DNA of 10,813 nucleotides, taken from assembly GCA_043101835.1 (NCBI GenBank), contig JBICHM010000242.1, forward strand, positions 1-10,813, read 5' to 3'. Of this stretch, positions 1 to 6,335 are shown one piece after another. The DNA comes from JBICHM01 sp043101835. GTDB taxonomy: Bacteria > Planctomycetota > Phycisphaerae > Phycisphaerales > UBA1924. Numbering within the stretch: position 1 is the stretch's first letter; each line of letters starts with the position of its first letter. The translations under genes and the position numbers were made by a program. The notes beneath the pieces were generated by a model. It was given only the letters and a program-made list of their open reading frames with translations, was not told the DNA's origin and ran no database searches.

Positions 1-17
1 GTGTGCTCTTCCGATCT
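1..17 (+). other. Residual Illumina adapter sequence at contig end
   Basis: Bases 1-17 read GTGTGCTCTTCCGATCT, which is identical, from memory, to the 3' end of the Illumina multiplexing read-2 adapter/primer. The fabG reading frame becomes recognisable immediately after it. A 17-base exact match sitting exactly at the edge of the sequence is far better explained by untrimmed adapter than by chance. These bases should be treated as non-genomic, and any reading frame that starts in them is an artefact. Confidence 0.93.
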
Positions 18-235
18 GCGTGACGGCGAATGTCGTCGCGCCGGGATTCATCGAGACCGATATGACGGCGTCCCTGCCCGAACAGGTGATCGAGCGCGTC
101 CTCCAGGCGACCTCGACCCGGCGGGTGGGACGTCCCGAGGACATCGCCGAGGCGGTGTCCTACGTGTCGTCGGACGGCGCGGGGTACCTGACGGGTCAGG
201 TGATCTGCGTGGACGGCGGCCTGACGATGTGCTGA
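18..235 (+). CDS. fabG: 3-oxoacyl-[acyl-carrier-protein] reductase FabG, C-terminal fragment
   Basis: This is the last 72 or so residues of an SDR-family beta-ketoacyl-ACP reductase, which uses NADPH to reduce 3-oxoacyl-ACP in the fatty-acid elongation cycle in the cytoplasm. The visible part reads VTANVVAPGFIETDM, then RRVGRPEDIAEAVSYVSSD, then GYLTGQVICVDGGLTM. These are the classic FabG segments after the active site: the NxVAPGxxxTDM strand-loop, the GxPEDIA helix and the YxTGQ...VDGG C-terminus. The catalytic Tyr-x-x-x-Lys and the Rossmann glycine motif lie before the window. The GTG at 20 is an internal valine codon, not a start. The gene is cut by the contig edge and not by mutation as far as can be seen. 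It is followed by acpP and fabF, the usual bacterial order. Confidence 0.93.
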
Positions 236-260
236 ACCGGGCGTTCGCCGGTCGTCGTCG

Positions 261-289
261 TTGGCGATCGGGAGGGGCGCCTGTATAGT
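261..289 (+). promoter_or_regulatory. Probable sigma-70-type promoter for acpP
   Basis: TTGGCG at 261-266 (4/6 match to the -35 consensus) is followed after exactly 17 bp by TATAGT at 284-289 (5/6 match to the -10). TATAGT stands out in an otherwise GC-rich gap between fabG and acpP. Initiation would be near 296, giving a leader of about 50 nt before the acpP start. This suggests acpP can be transcribed separately from fabG, as is common for this highly expressed carrier protein. The assignment rests on motif matching only. Confidence 0.6.
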
Positions 290-346
290 CTGAACTGCCC
301 CCGGGGGTCATGCCGACCCGCCGGCTCCGGGCACGGAGACCGACCT

Positions 347-598
347 GTGACCGAAGCAGAGATCGAAGCCAAGGTGATCGAGATCGTCTCGAAGCAGATG
401 GGCGTGGATGAGAGCAAGATCACGCGCGAGACGAGCTTTGTGAACGACCTCAACGCCGACAGCCTCGACACGGTCGAGCTGGTGATGGAGCTCGAAGACG
501 AGTTCGAGACCTCCATCCCCGACGAAGAGGCCGAGAAGATCCAGACCGTCGGCCAGGCGGTGGAGTTCATCCTCTCCGCCCAGCAGCAGAGCGCCTGA
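347..598 (+). CDS. acpP: Acyl carrier protein
   Basis: This is an 83-residue acyl carrier protein, the cytoplasmic carrier that holds growing acyl chains on a 4'-phosphopantetheine arm for fatty-acid and lipid synthesis. The attachment site is the DSL motif within LNADSLDTVELVMELE, with the modified serine at residue 39. The protein is strongly acidic and has the usual four-helix length (family about 75-85 residues). It starts with GTG at 347. A GGAG at 335-338 lies 8 nt upstream, and the ATG at 310 is out of frame, so the GTG is the best start. An upstream promoter is visible at 261-289. It lies between fabG and fabF, the standard arrangement. The short C-terminal tail AQQQSA is unremarkable. 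Confidence 0.97.
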   Translation: MTEAEIEAKVIEIVSKQMGVDESKITRETSFVNDLNADSLDTVELVMELEDEFETSIPDEEAEKIQTVGQAVEFILSAQQQSA

Positions 599-613
599 CC
601 GCCGTCTGACTCG

Positions 614-658
614 CGACCTCGATCCGCCCGCGTCGACGCGCCCGCCCGGCCGAGGTCG
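614..658 (+). repeat. Nested inverted repeats in the acpP-fabF gap
   Basis: CGACCTCG at 614-621 pairs perfectly with CGAGGTCG at 651-658. The 29-nt loop between them contains a perfect 12-bp palindrome, CGCGTCGACGCG, at 629-640. This could form a branched or extended RNA structure starting 16 nt after the acpP stop. No run of U follows, so it is not a textbook intrinsic terminator. It could be an attenuator or mRNA-stabilising structure that allows more acpP than fabF transcript, but in such GC-rich sequence chance pairing is common. Confidence 0.4.
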
Positions 659-733
659 GTCGGCGTTGTCGCATCCACGCCCCGGCCCGGCGCCCGCGCG
701 CCAGGCCGCGCACCGGGAGCCCGACCCAACGCC

Positions 734-2020
734 ATGAGCGCACGATCCACCGACAAGCCCCGCGTCGTCATCACCGGCCTGGGAGCCGTCACGAACCTTG
801 GGTTCGATGCGCCGTCGACGTGGGACGCCATGGTGCGCGGCGCCAGCGGCGTCACGCCCGTGCAGGGCGCCGCATTCGAGAAGTGGCACGACAACTGGGC
901 CGTGCGCATCGGTGGGCAGATCCACGGCTGGGACCCCAGCCACCGCATCGAGCCGCGCGACGCCAAGCGTCTCGACCGCGCCGCGCAGCTCGGCATTGTC
1001 GCGGCGGCCGAGGCCATGGACCAGTCGGGCCTTGACTGGAAGGCGATGGACCCGACGCGCATGGGCGTCGTCATCGGCTCGGGCATCGGCGGCATCGAGA
1101 CCATCGAGGAGGGCGAGATCGTCCTCCACACGAAGGGCCCCCACCGCCTCAGCCCCTTCACCGTGCCGCGCCTGATGGTCAACTCCTGCGCGGGTCACAT
1201 CTCGATCCGCTTCGGCATCGAGGGCCCGAGCGGCGCGCACGCCACAGCGTGCGCCTCCAGCGGCCACGCGATCGCGGACGCCATGCGCATCATCCAGCGC
1301 GGCGAGGCGGATGTGGTCGTCACCGGCGGCACCGAGGCGGCCTTCACGCCGATCTGCCTCGGCGCGTTCATGACGATGAAGGCGCTCTCGACGCGCAACG
1401 ACGAGCCGGAGAAGGCGTGCCGTCCCTTCGACCGCGAGCGCGACGGCTTCATCCTCGCCGAGGGCGCCGGGATCGTGGTGCTCGAGAGCGAGGCCCACGC
1501 CAAGGCGCGCGGGGCGCAGATCCTCGCAACGGTCGGCGGCGCCGGCGCGAGCAGCGACGCCAGCCACATCACCGCCCCGTCGCCCGAGGGGCGCGGCGCC
1601 ATGCGCGCGATGCGCCTGGCCCTCGACGACGCCGGCCTCAACCCGACCGATGTCCACTACATCAACGCCCACGGCACTTCGACGCCCCTCGGCGACAGCG
1701 CCGAGGTCACCGCGGTGCAGAATCTCTTCGGGGACCACGCGCTCAAGAGCAAGGGCGGGCGTCTGCTGATGTCGTCCACCAAGTCGATGCACGGGCACAC
1801 GCTCGGCGCTTCCGGCGGCGTTGAGATGATCGCCTGCGTGAACGCCATTCGGCAGGGTGTCGTTCCCCCCACCGTCAACTGCGACAGCCCCGATGAGGGC
1901 TTCGACCTCGACTTCGTGCCCCACACGGCGCGAGACGCCTCGGTGACGGTGGCGATGAACAACACCTTCGGCTTCGGCGGGCACAACGTGACGCTGATCG
2001 TCCGCCGCTACGAGGGCTGA
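734..2020 (+). CDS. fabF: 3-oxoacyl-[acyl-carrier-protein] synthase II (FabF)
   Basis: This is a 428-residue thiolase-fold condensing enzyme that elongates acyl-ACP with malonyl-ACP by decarboxylative Claisen condensation. The catalytic triad is visible: the nucleophile Cys173 in ATACASSGHA, His313 in NAHGTSTPLGD and His355 in KSMHGHTLGASGG. The conserved Lys350 lies in the same last motif. The N-terminal VVITGLGAVTNLG and C-terminal NNTFGFGGHN are also family hallmarks, and the length is close to the usual 410-430. The start at 734 gives the expected RVVITGLG beginning after about ten residues. A GGGAG at 715-719 is 14 nt upstream, rather far for a ribosome site, so initiation may be weaker than for acpP. 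It lies 135 bp after acpP on the same strand, with no convincing promoter of its own, so co-transcription is likely. Confidence 0.97.
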   Translation: MSARSTDKPRVVITGLGAVTNLGFDAPSTWDAMVRGASGVTPVQGAAFEKWHDNWAVRIGGQIHGWDPSHRIEPRDAKRLDRAAQLGIVAAAEAMDQSGLDWKAMDPTRMGVVIGSGIGGIETIEEGEIVLHTKGPHRLSPFTVPRLMVNSCAGHISIRFGIEGPSGAHATACASSGHAIADAMRIIQRGEADVVVTGGTEAAFTPICLGAFMTMKALSTRNDEPEKACRPFDRERDGFILAEGAGIVVLESEAHAKARGAQILATVGGAGASSDASHITAPSPEGRGAMRAMRLALDDAGLNPTDVHYINAHGTSTPLGDSAEVTAVQNLFGDHALKSKGGRLLMSSTKSMHGHTLGASGGVEMIACVNAIRQGVVPPTVNCDSPDEGFDLDFVPHTARDASVTVAMNNTFGFGGHNVTLIVRRYEG

Positions 2021-2089
2021 TCGGCGTCTGGCAGGCGGGCGCCGGCGCCCGTTGCAGGGGATGGGCCGGGGCTGCCGATACTCCCTGCG

Positions 2090-2431
2090 ATGCCGTCCGA
2101 CCTGAACACCATTCTGCGCCTCGAGGCGCCGATCATCGTCGAGATCGGGGCCCGAACGCTGAACCTCAAGGAAGTGATGGCCCTTTCATCCGGGGCGATC
2201 ATCGAACTGCCCAAGCGCGCCGACGAGGAGCTGGAGCTGAAGGTCAACAACAAGACCATCGGAACCGGCTTCGCCGTGAAAGTCGGCGAGAACTTTGGGC
2301 TGCAGATCACCTTCATCGGCGACGCCCGGAGCCGCCTCGCCGCGATCGCGGGCGGGCACGCCGAGACCGAGGCAGCGACGGAGACGCCCGCGCCTGCGCC
2401 CGAAGCGCACGCCGGCGCCGACGCGGCCTGA
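2090..2431 (+). CDS. Stand-alone SpoA-domain protein, FliN/YscQ-like
   Basis: This 113-residue protein is essentially one SpoA (surface presentation of antigens) domain, residues about 8-85. The pattern LEAPIIVEIGARTLNLKEVMALSSGAIIELPK, then LELKVNNKTIGTGFAVKVGENFGLQI, closely follows the FliN C-terminal domain (a strand, an LKE helix, the L..G..IEL turn, V.n..ig.G..v...en.gv.I). In flagella FliN forms the C-ring switch with FliM and FliG; SpoA domains also occur in type III secretion. The tail from about residue 88 is Ala/Glu/Pro-rich and probably disordered. No other flagellar or secretion gene is in this window, so a motor role is not shown by context. No clear ribosome site precedes the ATG; a weak GATACT at 2077-2082 just upstream hints at a near-leaderless message. 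The domain call is firm, the cellular role uncertain. Confidence 0.82.
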   Translation: MPSDLNTILRLEAPIIVEIGARTLNLKEVMALSSGAIIELPKRADEELELKVNNKTIGTGFAVKVGENFGLQITFIGDARSRLAAIAGGHAETEAATETPAPAPEAHAGADAA

Positions 2432-2439
2432 TCGGGGAG

Positions 2440-2466
2440 CGCCGGATTGCGCTTGAGCAACCGGCG
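2440..2466 (+). terminator. Hairpin after the SpoA-domain gene, possible terminator
   Basis: CGCCGG-A-TTGC at 2440-2450 pairs with GCAACCGGCG at 2457-2466, giving a 10-bp stem with one bulged A and a 6-nt loop. It starts 9 nt after the stop codon at 2431, where an intrinsic terminator would be expected. No U-run follows, so termination would have to be Rho-dependent or inefficient. Pairing is clear in the sequence; function is inferred. Confidence 0.45.
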
Positions 2467-2497
2467 ACGATCCGTCAGGATGCCCCGCACACCCCGC

Positions 2498-2520
2498 GCG
2501 GGCCGGCGCCCGCACTGGAG
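2498..2520 (+). promoter_or_regulatory. GC hairpin next to the OPT transporter ribosome site
   Basis: GCGGGC at 2498-2503 pairs with GCCCGC at 2508-2513 around a CGGC loop. It is followed 3 nt later by GGAG at 2517-2520, which lies 7 nt before the ATG at 2528 and fixes that start. An ATG at 2521 is out of frame. A stable stem directly before the ribosome site could influence translation, but such stems arise easily at this GC content. Confidence 0.3.
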
Positions 2521-2527
2521 ATGACCC

Positions 2528-4909
2528 ATGCAGGATCCGTCCGCCGAGCCCGGCGCCACCGCCGCACCCAGGCGCTACCGAGAGGTCACGCTCAGCGCGA
2601 TCATCTTCGGCATCATCTTCGGCGCGATCATGAACGCGTCGATCACCTACGCCGGCCTGAAGATCGGGTTCACGATCGTCGGCAGCGCGATCGCCGCGGT
2701 GCTGGGATTCGGTGTGCTGCGCGGCCTGCTGCGCAAGGGCTCGATCCTCGAGACCAATATCGGGCAGACGATCGCCAGCGCGGTCAACACGCCCAACTCC
2801 GGCGTCATCTTCACCGTGCCGGTGCTGCTGCTGCTCGGCTACCAGTTGAGCATCGGTGAGGCGGACTTCTGGCTGCTGACCCTTGCCTGCGTCGCCGGCG
2901 CGATTCTCGGCTGCGCCTTCATCATCCCGCTACGGAAGCAGATGATCGACATCGATCGCCTCCGCTTCCCCGAGGGCACCGCCGTCGGCGCCATCCTGAA
3001 GTCACCCGGCGCCGGCGCGAAGAAGTCGATCGTGCTCGTCGTCGGCATCATCCTCGGCGCACTGATCTTCCTGCCGACCGCGCTGCCCGACATCCGTGTC
3101 ACCGCCGGGCTGAACGAACTCGACCGCTTGGTCGAATCCGAGAAGATCGGCCAGGCCGACGCCGACCTCACGATGGAGATCGCGGCGTGGATCGACGCCG
3201 GCGCGGCGCCGGAGGCCGTCGTCGAGCGCGGACGCCTGCTGACCGAATCCGAAGCCTCCGAGACGCGCGCCGAGAAGCGCGCCCTCCGCGAGCAGGCCGA
3301 GGCTATCGACCTCGCGCCGGGCGTCAGCGCCGGCAAGCCCGATCTCTTCATGGCCGCCTACGAGGCGGCGCAGGGCGAACGCGACTGGGCGTCGCTCCAG
3401 GACCGGAAGCTCGGCTGGGCGAGCAAGCCCATGTGGGGCTACGCCGATCTGAACCTCCGCATGGCCGACGAGCGCGGCGAGGATGGGCAACTGACGCGCC
3501 GTGTCGATCGCGACCAGAACGGTCACGCCGACCTGCTCATCGACAACCACAACGTGGATGTCGGGCGGTTCCTCGGCCTGCCGCCGGAGATCCTCTTCGT
3601 CTTCGCGATCACCCCCCTCTCGCTCGGCGCGGGGTACCTCTCGGGCAAGCCCGGCCTGCTGGTGCTCGCCGGCGGCGTGCTCGCCTACTTCGTCCTCAAC
3701 CCGATCCTGTTCAACCTGAACATGATGCCTGCCACGGTGGACGCCCCGAGCGCGCCGGGGTTCGGCTTCACGAACTTCAACCGGCCCCTCGGCATCGGTC
3801 TGCTGCTCGGCGGCGCCATGATGGGCGTCGTCAAGAGCCTGCCGGCGATCAAGGAGGCGATGAAAAGCATCGGCGCCGCGGGCAAGACGGCCGGCGGCTC
3901 CGACGAACTCGGCCTCAAGACGCTCACCATCGCGGCGATCGCCGCCCTGCTGATCCTCTTCGTCGCAGCGGACTTCACCGAGAGCCAGCCGCTGAACCTC
4001 GTTGATCCGGTGAGCCAGCAGGAGCTCGAGGAGGTCGGCGCCGAGACGCGCGTCGACGGCTACCTCATCGCCTTTGAGAGCGAAGAGAACCTCGCCACCT
4101 GGACGAACTGGGACGACGCGCAGCGCCAGGGATTCATGGACTCGCTCAACGCGAAGCCCGGCCTGCTCTCCGGCCTGAACACGCATGTGCGCTCGGCGCT
4201 CATCGCGGTGATCGGCGCGATCTGGATCTGGTTCGCCGGCATCATCATCGCCCAGTGCACGGGCATGACGGACTGGTCGCCCATCAGCGGTATGGCGCTG
4301 CTGACCATCGTGCTGGTCATGCTGCTCGCCGGCGCCGGTGATGTGATGGGCGCCGTGCTGATCGGCGCGACCTTATGCGTGGCGATCACCTGCGCCGCCG
4401 ACATGATGGCGGATCTGAAGACCGGCTACATCGTCGGCGCCATGCCCAAACGCCAGCAGATCTGCGAACTCATCGCCACCGGCGCCGGGCCGCTGATCAC
4501 CATGGCGACCATCCTGCTCATCGCGCAGGTGAACATGGCGAAGGTCGGCGTCCCGATGGGTCCGGGCACCGAGACGACCGCGCCGCAGGCCCAGGCGCTG
4601 CAGGCCGTCATCACCGGCGTCCAGGGCGGGCAGATGCCCTACGCCCTCTACGGCGGCGGCGCGATCCTCGGCGTCCTGCTCGGCCTCGGCTCCTTCGCCG
4701 GCCTCGGCGTGCTCGTCGGCCTCTCGATGTATCTGCCGATCGTCTACATCCTCACCTACGGCATCGGCTGTGTGCTGAACATGCTCATCTCCAAGGTCAA
4801 GGGCAAGCGCTGGGCCGAGGAATGGGGCGTGCCGATGGCGGCCGGGCTCATCGTGGGCGAGGCCATGCTCGCCCTGGGCGTCAACTTCACCATCCTGCTG
4901 CGAGGCTGA
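2528..4909 (+). CDS. OPT-family (oligopeptide transporter) membrane protein
   Basis: This is a 793-residue polytopic inner-membrane protein of the OPT superfamily, whose members import oligopeptides, metal-chelates or siderophores with protons. The N-terminus (TLSAIIFGIIFGAIMNASITYAGLKIG, then GSILETNIGQTIASA and LRFPEGTAVGAILK) matches the prokaryotic OPT pattern, and about a dozen or more hydrophobic segments follow. Two soluble insertions interrupt them. Residues about 186-353 are Glu/Arg/Ala-rich, partly helical, and contain DRDQNGHADLLID at 327-339, which fits the DxDxNGxxD calcium-loop pattern of EF-hand or dockerin-like repeats. Residues about 482-555 form a second acidic insertion. 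The last third (TGMTDWSPISGMALLTIV, CAADMMADLKTGYIVGAMPKRQQ) is well conserved family sequence. GGAG at 2517-2520 supports the start. The next gene begins 4 bp after the stop, so the two are surely co-transcribed. The substrate cannot be told from sequence. Confidence 0.92.
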   Translation: MQDPSAEPGATAAPRRYREVTLSAIIFGIIFGAIMNASITYAGLKIGFTIVGSAIAAVLGFGVLRGLLRKGSILETNIGQTIASAVNTPNSGVIFTVPVLLLLGYQLSIGEADFWLLTLACVAGAILGCAFIIPLRKQMIDIDRLRFPEGTAVGAILKSPGAGAKKSIVLVVGIILGALIFLPTALPDIRVTAGLNELDRLVESEKIGQADADLTMEIAAWIDAGAAPEAVVERGRLLTESEASETRAEKRALREQAEAIDLAPGVSAGKPDLFMAAYEAAQGERDWASLQDRKLGWASKPMWGYADLNLRMADERGEDGQLTRRVDRDQNGHADLLIDNHNVDVGRFLGLPPEILFVFAITPLSLGAGYLSGKPGLLVLAGGVLAYFVLNPILFNLNMMPATVDAPSAPGFGFTNFNRPLGIGLLLGGAMMGVVKSLPAIKEAMKSIGAAGKTAGGSDELGLKTLTIAAIAALLILFVAADFTESQPLNLVDPVSQQELEEVGAETRVDGYLIAFESEENLATWTNWDDAQRQGFMDSLNAKPGLLSGLNTHVRSALIAVIGAIWIWFAGIIIAQCTGMTDWSPISGMALLTIVLVMLLAGAGDVMGAVLIGATLCVAITCAADMMADLKTGYIVGAMPKRQQICELIATGAGPLITMATILLIAQVNMAKVGVPMGPGTETTAPQAQALQAVITGVQGGQMPYALYGGGAILGVLLGLGSFAGLGVLVGLSMYLPIVYILTYGIGCVLNMLISKVKGKRWAEEWGVPMAAGLIVGEAMLALGVNFTILLRG

Positions 4910-4913
4910 CCCG

Positions 4914-5702
4914 ATGCGCCTGCTCGCCAATGTGATCCTGACGATCTCGCTCACGGTCGGCGCCATCGCCGCCGCGAGCGCCTACCTCGCGCCCTTGAGC
5001 CTCCCCGCCGACCGGCTCGAAGGCCTGACCCTCAACGCCCCCGCCGGTGTCGCCGTCGACGACACCGGCGCCATCGTGCGCGGCGACGACGGCGTGCCGC
5101 AGCCGATGTTCTCGCGCGACCACGAGCTCTCACTCGCCGACGCCGAGGCGCTCAAGGCGCAGGCGGATCTCGAAGTCGTCGTTGACGGACGCTCGCGTAC
5201 GGTCTCGCGCATCCTCGTGAAGGAGTTCTCCTTCGCGCGATGGGAGGGGCGCTGGTTCTTCCTGCTGGCCCTCGCCGGGCTGGGCGTCGGCGCGTTCCTC
5301 GTCAAGAGCGCGACGCGCGCCGAGATCGCCAGCGCCGAAGCGGCTCGCGCCGACGGCGAGACGCCCGAGGAAGCGCTCGAAGCGATCGCGAGCACCATCG
5401 CCGGACTCATGCGCGATCTCCCCTCGCTGCCCGACGACCGGGCCCGCTGCGAGGCGATCGTCGAAATGCTCGGGCGCGTCCAGCGCGACCAGGTGCCCGT
5501 CTTCGTCGATGCGCGCACGCTGCTGATCAGCCGCCTGACGCTCGCCGGCTACGCGGCTCTCATGGACCGCTTCGCCGCGATGGAGCGACAGATCAACCGC
5601 GCCTGGTCGGCGGCCGCCGATGAGCATTACCCCGAGGCCAGCGCCTGCATCGAAAAGGCCAATCTCATCGTGGGCGAGACGCGCGAACGCCTGAACGCCT
5701 GA
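4914..5702 (+). CDS. Two-pass membrane protein, putative partner of the OPT transporter
   Basis: I do not recognise a named family for this 262-residue protein. Residues about 1-25 form a signal anchor (MRLLANVILTISLTVGAIAAASAYL). Residues 26-110 are a soluble, probably periplasmic, domain containing LSLPADRLEGLTLNAPAGVAV. A second membrane helix (WFFLLALAGLGVGAFLV) lies around 113-131. The remaining 130 residues are a charged, helical, cytoplasmic-looking domain with possible coiled coil (EEALEAIASTIAGLMRDLPSLPDDRARCEAIVEMLGRVQRD) and a C-terminus rich in helix formers. GAGG at 4902-4905 lies 8 nt before the ATG, inside the end of the OPT gene. The 4-bp spacing argues for coupled translation and a shared job, such as a stabilising or regulatory subunit of the transporter. 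That role is inferred from position only. Confidence 0.8.
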   Translation: MRLLANVILTISLTVGAIAAASAYLAPLSLPADRLEGLTLNAPAGVAVDDTGAIVRGDDGVPQPMFSRDHELSLADAEALKAQADLEVVVDGRSRTVSRILVKEFSFARWEGRWFFLLALAGLGVGAFLVKSATRAEIASAEAARADGETPEEALEAIASTIAGLMRDLPSLPDDRARCEAIVEMLGRVQRDQVPVFVDARTLLISRLTLAGYAALMDRFAAMERQINRAWSAAADEHYPEASACIEKANLIVGETRERLNA

Positions 5703-5712
5703 GTTCAGGCGT
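5695..5712. terminator. Palindrome shared by two convergent stop codons
   Basis: ACGCCTGA at 5695-5702 and TCAGGCGT at 5705-5712 are perfect inverted copies separated by GT. The two convergent genes both end in -ACGCCTGA, so each stop codon lies in one arm. An alternative stem, CTGAA/TTCAG at 5691-5695 and 5704-5708, overlaps it. There is no U-run on either side. It could act as a compact bidirectional termination or RNA-end structure, but it may simply reflect the same last codons in both genes. Confidence 0.35.
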
Positions 5713-6307
5713 CGAACGACAGCGCCGTCGCCAAGTCGATGGCCCGGTCGCCGACCACGCGCCCGGTGGCGCTCGGCTCGTACACCGGGCGGGGGCGCCG
5801 CCCGGTCGTCATCCGGCGATGCACGATCGCGGCGCCCTCCAGCTCCTCCAGCGTCATCGTGAGCGCCCGAGGCGTGACCCCCTCGAGCGCCGCCGCGATG
5901 TCCCTGAAGCGCTCCAGGCCGCTCGAGAGGGCCGCGAGGACGCCGAGGGCCCACTTCCGCCGGCACGCGCCCTGACAGGCCACAGGGATCGCCTCCACCG
6001 TCGCGAGCGCCGCCGGCGCCACGCTTTCCCCGTCCGGGGTCAAGAGGTACTCCGGGCGCATCGGATGGCCGTACCCCGGATTCCGCATGACGAGGTCGAG
6101 GGCCTGCAGGTCGTCGAGCGTGCGGCTCAGACTCTCGCGCGACACGCCAAGACGGTTTGTCAGCGTGACAAACTTCGCGCCGCGCAGCCGGTACAGATCC
6201 CCCAGCGCCGGCACGCTCCAGCGGTGCGTGCAGAGGCGGACGAGGGGCCGGAGGTCGGGCAGGTCCGCGCCCACCTCCGAATCGGGATCGATCGACACCG
6301 GGGCCAT
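5705..6307 (-). CDS. Tandem HxlR-type winged-helix transcriptional regulator
   Basis: This 200-residue protein holds two HxlR/DUF24-like DNA-binding domains in one chain. Domain 1 (about residues 18-105) reads LVRLCTHRWSVPALGDLYRLRGAKFVTLTNRLGVSRESLSRTLDDLQALDLVMRN...RPEYLLTPDGE. Domain 2 (about 107-196) reads CQGACRRKWALGVLAALSSGLERFRDIAAALEGVTPRALTMTLEELEGAAIVHRR...PVYEPSATG. Each shows the HxlR order: Cys near a (K/R)W helix, F..L or F..I, a recognition helix 'S/T-x-x-x-L-x-x-x-L-x-x-L', and a wing ending in Y.L/EP.T..G. Ordinary HxlR proteins are about 100-150 residues and dimerise. Cys26, Cys111 and Cys115 lie where redox-sensing cysteines occur in YodB/HypR-type members. I chose the ATG at 6307; no ribosome site precedes it, and a TATACT about 10 nt upstream suggests a leaderless message. 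A GTG at 6313 is a possible alternative. It diverges from the VOC/DUF6265 pair, which it probably controls. Confidence 0.85.
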   Translation of the reverse strand: MAPVSIDPDSEVGADLPDLRPLVRLCTHRWSVPALGDLYRLRGAKFVTLTNRLGVSRESLSRTLDDLQALDLVMRNPGYGHPMRPEYLLTPDGESVAPAALATVEAIPVACQGACRRKWALGVLAALSSGLERFRDIAAALEGVTPRALTMTLEELEGAAIVHRRMTTGRRPRPVYEPSATGRVVGDRAIDLATALSFDA

Positions 6308-6335
6308 TGACACAGAAGTATAGTTGCTATACAAA
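6307..6335 (+). promoter_or_regulatory. Promoter of the VOC/DUF6265 pair
   Basis: TTGACA at 6307-6312, a perfect -35 consensus, is followed after 17 bp by TACAAA at 6330-6335 (4/6 -10 match). The only AT-rich patch in the region lies here. Transcription would start near 6342, about 50 nt before the VOC start at 6395. The -35 overlaps the first codon of the divergent regulator gene, and the spacer contains the palindrome at 6318-6332. Confidence 0.6.

Noticed and set aside
1..288. A 95-codon frame starting at base 1
   Set aside because: Its start lies in adapter sequence and it runs in a different frame from fabG.
308..1984. A 558-codon open frame on the minus strand
   Set aside because: It lies opposite acpP and fabF, both certain genes. 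Its product is a low-complexity Arg/Ala/Gly/His/Asp-rich sequence of the kind made by reading GC-rich genes on the wrong strand.
2052..2082. TTGCAG...GATACT as a promoter for the SpoA-domain gene
   Set aside because: The spacing is 19 bp and both boxes match poorly, so it was not listed as a feature; only the possibility is noted with the gene.
3002..4186. A 394-codon open frame on the minus strand
   Set aside because: It is antisense to the OPT transporter, has no recognisable domain and shows the same GC-driven composition.
5130..5966. A 278-codon minus-strand frame spanning the end of the two-pass membrane gene and part of the HxlR gene
   Set aside because: It crosses two well-supported genes in other frames and its product is Arg/Gly/Ala-rich with no domain.
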